The position numbers were made by a program, and so were the translations under genes. 60,578 nucleotides of DNA from Acidiferrobacterales bacterium (GTDB lineage: Bacteria; Pseudomonadota; Gammaproteobacteria; Acidiferrobacterales; SZUA-150). Where the stretch lies: positions 1 through 60,578 of the forward strand of contig CAMYII010000088.1 of the NCBI GenBank assembly GCA_947258385.1, written 5' to 3'. The number at the start of each line of letters is the position of its first letter. The stretch's first letter is position 1. The notes beneath the pieces are model-generated. The model saw only the letters and a list, made by a program, of their open reading frames with translations. It searched no databases and was not told where the DNA came from. Shown here piece after piece: positions 54,322 to 60,578 of the stretch.

Positions 54322-55398
54322 TCAAGGCGATGGCCGATCCAGGCCATAGGTGTTCAAAATACCCGTGAATTCAGGTGATTTCAGCGCCTGGAGCAGGCGC
54401 GCCTGGGCATCGAGCTGCTTCGCGTTCCAGTTGCCGACGATACGCACCGCGTGCAGCACGCCGACGCGGTTGCCGGGTAATGGATTGGGTGCGTCCACGC
54501 TGCCGCCCAATGGCACGATATCGAAACGGGCCGGGAAGGTGGTCTTGGCATGCAGCGCCAGGTGATAGAACATCAGCCCGGCATCGGCGCGTTTCAGCGA
54601 AACGGAATACGGCACCTCGCGGTGATGGATGCGGCGGCCGGACAACCACTTGTTGGTCACCCAGGTGTTGTTGAAGACGGCATTGAACAGGCGATCGGCG
54701 TCCCAACCCGTCGGGGGATAGGGATCGTTGAGCGCGATGTTGTAGATACTGTTGCTGTAATTGCCGAAGCTGCCCGGTTCGCGCTTGGGATGGGAAGTAA
54801 CAACGCGCACGTCATCCCGTCCCAGGTCCCACTCCGAGCTGATCAATTTGGGATTGCCCGCCTTGACCAGGATCACGTTCCCCCGGTTCTGGATTATGGC
54901 CTCATGGTCACCTTTGGTGAAGCCGAGCGTATACAGCTCGTTCATCAGGGACAAGGGACCCACGGCCACCTGTGGCTTGCATCCCGAGCGGAAGTTGCCG
55001 ACGCTGACGTGGGCGTTGGCGATCTGGTCCGGAGAGATCGGCGGGCTGGTGGTATAGAACCAGTTCTTGAGATTGAGGCCGCTGGCATAGACCGGCAGAA
55101 ACACATCGTACCAGAGATCGCGCAGTGCCATGTGGTAGTTGCCGGCAGTGGAAAACACGAGGTCGCAATCGTCGATACTGCCGTGCAGGTCGTAGACCCG
55201 GTTAGCGGTACGCTCGGTCAGATCAGGTTTTTTGACTGGCACCACGTCGCGCGGCCAGCCCAACAGCTTGGGCCGCTCGATGGTCGGCGACCCGGTGATG
55301 GCCGGCGCGGCGAGCAAAATGGCATTCGAATGGCACAGCAAAGCGACGGCGGTGACAATGCGAAATACGGATAAGGCGTATTGTTTGCGTGCTGCCAT
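54322..55398 (-). CDS. Periplasmic substrate-binding-like protein (molybdate/phosphate-binding fold), orphan
   Basis: A 358-aa exported protein; signal peptide within MAARKQYALSVFRIVTAVALLC. The mature part carries a type 2 binding-protein pattern: DLVFSTAGNYHMALRDLWYD, HVSVGNFRSGCKPQVAVGPLSLMN and VVTSHPKREPGSFGNYS. AAGGAGGG precedes ATG 55398, so this start is secure. No ABC transporter genes adjoin it. The ligand cannot be read. It is the third binding-protein-like gene of the window without transport partners. Confidence 0.75.
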   Translation of the reverse strand: MAARKQYALSVFRIVTAVALLCHSNAILLAAPAITGSPTIERPKLLGWPRDVVPVKKPDLTERTANRVYDLHGSIDDCDLVFSTAGNYHMALRDLWYDVFLPVYASGLNLKNWFYTTSPPISPDQIANAHVSVGNFRSGCKPQVAVGPLSLMNELYTLGFTKGDHEAIIQNRGNVILVKAGNPKLISSEWDLGRDDVRVVTSHPKREPGSFGNYSNSIYNIALNDPYPPTGWDADRLFNAVFNNTWVTNKWLSGRRIHHREVPYSVSLKRADAGLMFYHLALHAKTTFPARFDIVPLGGSVDAPNPLPGNRVGVLHAVRIVGNWNAKQLDAQARLLQALKSPEFTGILNTYGLDRPSP

Positions 55399-55630
55399 AA
55401 AGACCCTCCTTCCTTGGATGGGTTGCACCTGCTACCACAGAAACGGCGATCGACGCCGGCACCCCCCAGATCAGCAAAATTCGACAGACCCGGTCTTCGC
55501 CTGCCTGCGGGCAGCCAACCAGAGTAACAAGTACTCGCGTGCACGGACCTGAATGAATCGTAATAGTTCATGCCGACCCGCCACCTGGTTTATCATTGCC
55601 AGGACCCAGCATCACCCGAGGACTCACGGC

Positions 55631-55975
55631 ATGCCATACCTACGCATACAGACGAATCTTGCTGTCGATGAGGCGCGCAAGCAGGCCCTGCTCTCCGACG
55701 CCTCGGCCCTGGTGGCCAAGGCCTTGGGCAAACCGGAATCCTATGTGATGGTTTCCTTCGCGCCGCAGCAGCCGATGTTGTTCGCCGGCAGCGACGCCCC
55801 CTGTGCCTACCTGGAGCTTAAATCGATCGGGCTGTCCGACAGCAAAACCCCGGAGATCTCGGCCGCGCTGTGTAAATTGTTGGGGCAAGAGATGGATATC
55901 CCCTCGAGCCGGATCTACATCGAGTTTGCCGATGCGCCGCGAGCCATGTGGGGGTGGAAAGGCGCGACGTTCTGA
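55631..55975 (+). CDS. MIF/phenylpyruvate tautomerase-like protein
   Basis: A 114-aa protein of the tautomerase superfamily, MIF branch. The N-terminal proline that would act as the base follows the start (MPYLRIQTN), and the rest matches the fold: ASALVAKALGKPESYVMVSF, CAYLELKSIG, IPSSRIYIEFADAPRAMWGW. The start at 55631 is set by Pro-1. It converges with the DegT-like gene. The natural substrate is unknown. Confidence 0.9.
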   Translation: MPYLRIQTNLAVDEARKQALLSDASALVAKALGKPESYVMVSFAPQQPMLFAGSDAPCAYLELKSIGLSDSKTPEISAALCKLLGQEMDIPSSRIYIEFADAPRAMWGWKGATF

Positions 55976-56204
55976 CAGCGACACCTCTAGCGGCAACGCA
56001 AAGTTGGTCCGGAAGGTCACATCCATGTTCGTACCGTCGCGGTTGATCTCCCACCCGCGGGGCAAATCAGGGCGGTGGGGAAGTGCTTATACACTAAATT
56101 AGACGACCTGGCAGAATCTTCAACCGCCGTTCCTCGGCAACGCCTAGCCGCCGGTTTGGCGGGAAGGGCTAATTAAAGGGCCTGGTTAAGCAGAACGGGG
56201 GCCG

Positions 56205-57323
56205 TCAGCCGGCCTCCGGTCCCAGCACGAGCTCGCAGACCCGATCGATGTGGGAAGGCGGCATACCGGGATAGATGGGCAGCGATAGCGTCTCTCGGGT
56301 GGCCTGTTCGGCGACCGGTAAATCCCCTTCACGGTAGCCGAGCGACCGGTAGACCTCCTGCAGGTGCAGGCCTTGGGGGTAGCACAGGGACGTGCCAACC
56401 CCGTTGTCGCCGAGCCAGCCCCGCAGGCGCTCGCGCTCGCCGGTGCGCACGGTGTAGAGGTTGAACACATGGATATCCTCAACCGGCATGCTGGGCGGCG
56501 TCACGGCCGAACCGGCGAGCCGCCGGGTGTACTCGGCCGCCACCTTGCGGCGACCGGCAATAGCCTCATCCAGGCGCCGCAGCTTCATGCGCAGCAACGC
56601 CGCCTGGATCTCGTCCAGGCGGCTGTTGGCGCCGATCTCGTCATGGATAAAAGGGCGGGTGGCCCCATGGTTGCGCAGTTTGCGTAAATGCTCGGCGATC
56701 TCACTGCTGTTGGTGGTAATCATCCCGCCGTCGCCGTAGCAGCCCAGCACCTTGGTCGGATAAAAGCTGAAGCAGCCGGTGTCACCGATGTTGCCCACGC
56801 GCGCGCCGCCGGCCGTGGCGCCAAAGGCCTGGGCGCAGTCTTCGATCACAGCCAGTTCATGCTCGCCCGCCACGGCCATGATGGCATCCATCTGCGCCGG
56901 ATGACCGAAGATATGCACCGGCAGAATGGCGCGGGTCTTGCCGGTAACCCGCTCGCGGACGCTATCAGCGTCGATGTTAAAACTGTCCGCGCGGATATCA
57001 GCGAAGACCGGCGTGGCGCCGACGAGGCTGATGGCCTCGGCGGAAGCAAAAAACGTAAACGGCGTCGTGACCACTTCGTCGCCTGGACCGATACCGAGCG
57101 CGCGCAGGGATAAAACCAGGGCATCGGTGCCATTGGCCACCGCGACGGCATGCCGGGTACCGATGTATGAGGCCGCCTCCTGTTCAAAGGCACTCACATT
57201 GGGCCCGAGGATAAAGCTGCCTTTGGCACCGGTCTCCCGTATGCTTGCCAGCCACTCGCTTTCGAGCTCCCCGTACTCTTCGGTGAGATCCAAGAAGGGG
57301 ACAGCGGTCACTGCTGCATGCAT
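56205..57323 (-). CDS. DegT/DnrJ/EryC1/StrS sugar-nucleotide aminotransferase (GnnB/WbpE-like)
   Basis: A 372-aa PLP enzyme that aminates a keto sugar nucleotide. PLP and substrate text: FLDLTEEYGELESEW, VANGTDALVLSLRAL, EDCAQAFGA, and the PLP lysine in FSFYPTKVLGCYGDGG. It overlaps the end of the Gfo/Idh/MocA gene by 16 bases. The pair oxidises then aminates a C3 hydroxyl; GnnA/GnnB make the diaminoglucose used in some lipid A, while WbpB/WbpE act on the uronic acid form. Distinguishing these needs a phylogeny. Confidence 0.9.
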   Translation of the reverse strand: MHAAVTAVPFLDLTEEYGELESEWLASIRETGAKGSFILGPNVSAFEQEAASYIGTRHAVAVANGTDALVLSLRALGIGPGDEVVTTPFTFFASAEAISLVGATPVFADIRADSFNIDADSVRERVTGKTRAILPVHIFGHPAQMDAIMAVAGEHELAVIEDCAQAFGATAGGARVGNIGDTGCFSFYPTKVLGCYGDGGMITTNSSEIAEHLRKLRNHGATRPFIHDEIGANSRLDEIQAALLRMKLRRLDEAIAGRRKVAAEYTRRLAGSAVTPPSMPVEDIHVFNLYTVRTGERERLRGWLGDNGVGTSLCYPQGLHLQEVYRSLGYREGDLPVAEQATRETLSLPIYPGMPPSHIDRVCELVLGPEAG

Positions 57324-58258
57324 GAGGCGATTTTCTCCTTGACCAGTAATGCGACCCGCAATGCCTCCAGGCCGACCCGGCCATCCACCGCCGGTGTTGC
57401 ACCCTGGCGGATGGCATTGACGAAATCCGCGAGCTCCGCATCGAGCGGCGGCTTGGGTTCCAATGCCAATATTTCGGAGACGATGTTCGGTCGCTCGCTG
57501 TCCGTCACATTGGGCTCCGCCCTGACAATCTCGAGTTGCTGATCGGCGTAATCCAGCCCGTAGTAGGACGCCTTGCTGAACACCCGGATCCGGCGGAAGC
57601 GCTTGTTAGAGACGCGGCTGGCAGTCACATTAGCGACCGCACCGTTGTCAAACTCCAGGCGCGCGTTGGCGATATCGACATGGTCTGTCAGCACGGATGT
57701 GCCAACGGCGGCGATGTCCTTGATCTTTGCATCGACCAGCGCCATCACGATATCAATATCGTGGATCATGAGATCGGTCACCACATCCACGTCGGTGGCC
57801 CGTTCCACGAACGTCCCGAGACGGTGGACCTCGATAAATTTCGGTTTTTCGACCCGCTCGATCAAGGCCATGACGCCGGCGTTGTAGCGTTCCAGGTGAC
57901 CGACCTGCAGTATCGCGCCTGAGCCTTCCGCCAGCTCGACCAGCCGCGTCCCCTCTTCAACGTTCGGGGCGATCGGTTTTTCCATCAGCATATGCACGCC
58001 GTCTTTGAGAAAAGGCTCGGCCACCGCAAGGTGGCTGACGGTAGGTACCACGATGCTTACCGCGTCGACCTTGCCGAGCAACTGCCTGGCATCCGAGTAG
58101 GCCGCGCAATCAAATTGTTTGGCGATCGCCGAGGCGGTATCCGCATCGATATCGACCACACCAACGAGCTCCACATCCGGCATATGGGAATAGATGCGTG
58201 CATGAAATTTGCCCAGGTAACCGACTCCGACTACCCCGACGCGTAATTTGTCTGCCAT
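57308..58258 (-). CDS. Gfo/Idh/MocA-family sugar-nucleotide dehydrogenase (GnnA/WbpB-like)
   Basis: A 316-aa NAD(P)-dependent dehydrogenase. Rossmann start RVGVVGVGYLGKFHARIY, EKPIAP (the family EKP motif) and LMIHDIDIV at the catalytic region; VGHLERYN follows. The GYLGKFHA text and the pairing with a DegT aminotransferase resemble GnnA of lipid A synthesis. It starts at ATG 58258 with no strong ribosome site and heads the two-gene operon. Cytosolic. Confidence 0.88.
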   Translation of the reverse strand: MADKLRVGVVGVGYLGKFHARIYSHMPDVELVGVVDIDADTASAIAKQFDCAAYSDARQLLGKVDAVSIVVPTVSHLAVAEPFLKDGVHMLMEKPIAPNVEEGTRLVELAEGSGAILQVGHLERYNAGVMALIERVEKPKFIEVHRLGTFVERATDVDVVTDLMIHDIDIVMALVDAKIKDIAAVGTSVLTDHVDIANARLEFDNGAVANVTASRVSNKRFRRIRVFSKASYYGLDYADQQLEIVRAEPNVTDSERPNIVSEILALEPKPPLDAELADFVNAIRQGATPAVDGRVGLEALRVALLVKEKIASCMQQ

Positions 58259-58551
58259 GAACTAACGACTAACCGGACGTCACGCAGTTAAAGGACCTAA
58301 GTGGATCATGAATGAAGGCGCCTGCTTTCCCGCATATCGTTGCAAAGTGAAAGAGGGGTAACTTTGTAGAGCATCGGTCTGTGTCGCGCCATGCCCAGGA
58401 GTATAAACGATGCCCGGGCGACGACAAAACCTCGGGCATACGCGATGCGCTCGGACACAGGCCCGCGCCGGTATCCAGCGCCCGCTGGGCCGGTGCCGCG
58501 GCTTTCGTTAAACTACGCGCCACCGGCAAAACAAGACTTGAAGGAAGCGTA

Positions 58552-59397
58552 ATGGAAGAAAAAGCGGTGCTGATTACCGGCTGCTCCTCGGGCATCGGGC
58601 TGTGTCTCGCCCAGGGCCTGCAACGACGGGGGTACCGCGTGTTCGCCAGCGCCCGTAAGGCGGAGGACGTCAGCCGCCTCAATGCCCAGGGCCTGGAAAG
58701 CCTGCGTCTGGACCTGAACGACTCCGAGTCCATCAAACAGGGGCTCAATGAGGTGCTGGCACGCAGCGGCGGCAGGCTGTACGCGCTCATCAACAACGGC
58801 GCCTACGGCCAGCCGGGCGCCGTCGAGGACCTCTCCCGCGAGGTGCTGCGCCGCCAGTTCGAAACCAATCTGTTCGGCACCCAGGAGCTGACCAATGCGG
58901 TGCTGCCGGTCATGCGCCGTCAGGGTTACGGCCGCATTATCCAGATCAGCTCGATCCTCGGATTTGTCTGCCTGGCCTACCGGGGCGCGTACAACGCCAC
59001 GAAATACGCGCTCGAGGCCCTGACCGATACCCTGCGCCTGGAGCTGCGCGATACCCGGATTCACCTGGCGCTGGTGGAGCCCGGGCCGATCAGGACACGC
59101 TTCCGGGAAAACGCCTACGCCGCCTATAAGGCCAATATCGAACCCGCGGCCAGCGCGCATCGGGAGTGCTATGAGGCCCTGGAGCGTCGGCTGGCGGGCC
59201 AGACCGGCCCCATGCCCTTCACACTGCCGCCCGAGGCGGTGCTGCCGAAGGTTGTCCACGCCCTGGAAGCGCGCCGGCCCAGGGTCCGTTATCCGGTGAC
59301 CTTTCCAACCTATCTTTTTGCTGCGCTAAAGCGCCTGTGGCCCCATCGCTGGCTAGATCGCCTGCTGGCTCGCGTGAGCGACTGCGGCGACCGCTAG
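58552..59397 (+). CDS. Short-chain dehydrogenase (SDR family)
   Basis: A 281-aa SDR of the classical type. TGCSSGIGLCLAQG (cofactor loop), NNGAYGQPGAVE, ISSILGFV (serine) and YNATKYALEAL (Tyr-Lys). The last 60 residues end in a basic helical segment (LFAALKRLWPHRWLDRLL) that may touch the membrane. GAAGGAAG precedes ATG 58552; the frame upstream is not coding. The substrate is unknown. It diverges from the Gfo/Idh gene. Confidence 0.9.
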   Translation: MEEKAVLITGCSSGIGLCLAQGLQRRGYRVFASARKAEDVSRLNAQGLESLRLDLNDSESIKQGLNEVLARSGGRLYALINNGAYGQPGAVEDLSREVLRRQFETNLFGTQELTNAVLPVMRRQGYGRIIQISSILGFVCLAYRGAYNATKYALEALTDTLRLELRDTRIHLALVEPGPIRTRFRENAYAAYKANIEPAASAHRECYEALERRLAGQTGPMPFTLPPEAVLPKVVHALEARRPRVRYPVTFPTYLFAALKRLWPHRWLDRLLARVSDCGDR

Positions 59398-59508
59398 GGC
59401 AAGCGGTGGGACAAACGCGGAGGTCCGCGATCACGGCGAGATCGACACGGTCGTGGAGGGCTGAGCCGCCTGCCCGGTTTTGTATGAGCGTTTAACGCAA
59501 AGACGCTC

Positions 59509-60576
59509 TGAATTCACACTCCAAGTGCAACAGTTGAACTAAAAGAGAAGACATCGTGCAGGTGTTTGGTAATCTTAGTTTTGCCAAACGTCAACAACCA
59601 AAACGGAGCGCTATGTGGTATACCATTTAAAACTCTTTGGCTTGAGTATCCGGGAAATAGCTCGACGCCTTGGGCGATCGGCCAGCACCATCAGTCGTGA
59701 GTTAAGACGCAATACTGGGCCCTTTCAATGCGTCTATTGGCATGAAAGCGCCCAGGAATTCGCCAAGCGACGACGGGCACAGGCCCATCGCCCCAGCAAG
59801 AAGCGCAATCGGGCGCTTTATACGCAAGTCACCAAGATATTAAAAGAAGGGTGGTCGCCGGAGCTAATCTCAGGGCGCCTGAGACGTACCTATCCCCAGA
59901 CACCCTCAATGCAGCTGAGCCATGAAACCCTCTATCGCTGGGTCTATGCCGATGCCGCCGAGGGCGGCCAATTATATCAATGCCTCGTGCGTCAGCATAA
60001 AAAGCGACGCAGGCAGCGCAAACGTCTGTCTTGTCGGGGCCTGATTCCCAATCGTGTGGGCATCGAACAACGGCCCGCCATCGTCGATGCTCGTCACCGG
60101 ATCGGCGATTGGGAGAGTGATACTTTGGAAGGCGCCAAAGGCAAAGGCGCTCTGGCCACCCATGTTGAACGAAAGAGCCGGTATCTGGTGGCGGCAAAAC
60201 TCAAAGACAAGCGCGCCGAAACCTACTCGCAGCGGACCCAATTCGCCTTTCGTAAGATACCTGGGAAGTGTAGAAAAACTATGACCGTCGATAATGGGAA
60301 GGAGTTTGCACAGTTTAAAACCATAGAACAACAACTGGGTATAATGATCTATTTTGCTGATCCCTATGCCGCGTGGCAACGAGGAACGAATGAAAATACC
60401 AATGGCCTAATACGCAGATACTTTCCAAAAGGAACAGACTTTACACAGACCACCTACCAAGCTGTTGCCAGAGTTGTTCAAAAACTCAATAATCGTCCCA
60501 GGAAATGCCTAGGCTACCGAACACCTCACGAGGTCTTTTTTAATATACGGACTGTTGCGCTTCAGACGTGAATTCA
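59509..60576. mobile_element. IS30-family insertion sequence at the window end
   Basis: About 1.07 kb. Terminal inverted repeats: left TGAATTCACACTCC..., right end reverse complement TGAATTCACGTCTG...; about 20 of 26 bases match, including GCAACAGT further in. The transposase gene fills the element. The element ends two bases before the window does, so the right flank and any target duplication cannot be checked. Confidence 0.75.
59615..60571 (+). CDS. IS30-family transposase
   Basis: A 318-aa DDE transposase. N-terminal helix-turn-helix LSIREIARRLGRSASTISRELRRN; DDE parts DWESDTLEGAKGKGALAT, MTVDNGKEFAQF and ENTNGLIRRYFPKGT; and RPRKCLGYRTPHEVFF, the conserved C-terminus. The GTG at 59615 is the first start in frame, but the family's usual LTxEERYxIY sequence begins a few codons earlier (TKTERYVVYHL), with no start codon before the stop at 59576. 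The extreme N-terminus may therefore be damaged. Apart from this the gene is full length. Confidence 0.9.
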   Translation: MVYHLKLFGLSIREIARRLGRSASTISRELRRNTGPFQCVYWHESAQEFAKRRRAQAHRPSKKRNRALYTQVTKILKEGWSPELISGRLRRTYPQTPSMQLSHETLYRWVYADAAEGGQLYQCLVRQHKKRRRQRKRLSCRGLIPNRVGIEQRPAIVDARHRIGDWESDTLEGAKGKGALATHVERKSRYLVAAKLKDKRAETYSQRTQFAFRKIPGKCRKTMTVDNGKEFAQFKTIEQQLGIMIYFADPYAAWQRGTNENTNGLIRRYFPKGTDFTQTTYQAVARVVQKLNNRPRKCLGYRTPHEVFFNIRTVALQT

Positions 60577-60578
60577 CC

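Noticed and set aside
54550-55374. A 274-codon plus-strand frame antisense to the orphan binding protein
   Set aside because: The binding-protein frame has a signal peptide and a strong ribosome site; the antisense frame has neither.
1-60578. CRISPR arrays, tRNA and rRNA genes
   Set aside because: I looked for regularly spaced repeats, tRNA-like T-arm sequences and rRNA text and found none; a covariance-model search would be decisive.

Overview
The window is a 60.6 kb stretch of a GC-rich proteobacterial chromosome. The best fit is a gammaproteobacterium with sulfur-related and respiratory metabolism. This rests on TtcA, Lhr, class 2 PyrD, CreBC/CreD, LpoB-type lipoproteins, two TusA-like proteins, a DsrC/TusE-like protein and several c-type cytochromes. 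I see no plasmid, phage, CRISPR, rRNA or tRNA signals. Both edges cut through something: the left edge truncates ttcA, and the right edge stops at the end of an IS30-type element, as expected where an assembly breaks at a repeat.

Layout. 1-6.4 kb: the 3' part of ttcA, an orphan PhnD-like binding protein, a YfcG-like glutathione transferase, a hairpin-rich intergenic repeat, a TusA-like gene, then an operon of two DUF1538 membrane proteins, a PII-like protein and a CBS-pair protein. 6.4-10.6 kb: a minus-strand molybdenum hydroxylase operon (2Fe-2S subunit, Tat-exported Mo-binding subunit, XdhC, MocA). 10.9-14.9 kb: a DsrC-like protein lacking the C-terminal cysteines, and a PEP-CTERM-associated acyltransferase divergent from a ThiF-nitroreductase fusion. 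15-18.6 kb: four lipoprotein genes (LPP20, LpoB-like, COG3014-like, LPP20). 18.7-23.7 kb: a NYN ribonuclease-like protein, an ABC-class ATPase, a HIG1 protein, a frameshifted DUF1269 gene and a PDC-sensor-like protein.

23.7-24.8 kb has no convincing gene. 24.8-30.6 kb: a receiver protein, a second TusA-like protein, and a giant lhr helicase gene broken by an internal frameshift and deletion. 30.7-33.2 kb: small exported proteins, a pirin and a MITE-like repeat. 33.2-38.5 kb: a CreBC two-component system divergent from creD-DUF817-membrane hydrolase. 38.5-42.4 kb: a PhnD-sensor diguanylate cyclase, a FadL porin and a PilZ protein, giving a c-di-GMP maker and a likely c-di-GMP binder close together. 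42.7-45.3 kb: an exported operon of dihaem peroxidase, Tat metallophosphoesterase and monohaem cytochrome c behind a perfect palindrome. 45.8-60.6 kb: a DUF2157/GDYXXLXY membrane pair, ilvD, SDRs, an RluF-like pseudouridine synthase, pyrD, a DUF938 methyltransferase, another orphan binding protein, a MIF-like tautomerase, a Gfo/Idh-DegT pair for a 3-amino sugar nucleotide (possibly lipid A type), and the IS30 element.

The most unusual points are the ThiF-nitroreductase fusion facing an N-acyl-amino-acid-synthase-like gene, the DUF1538/PII/CBS operon, and two TusA-like proteins that keep the first cysteine but lack the CPxP motif. The two broken genes (lhr, DUF1269) and the small families of hairpin repeats also stand out. 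Functions are read from sequence motifs and remembered family features; no database search was possible.
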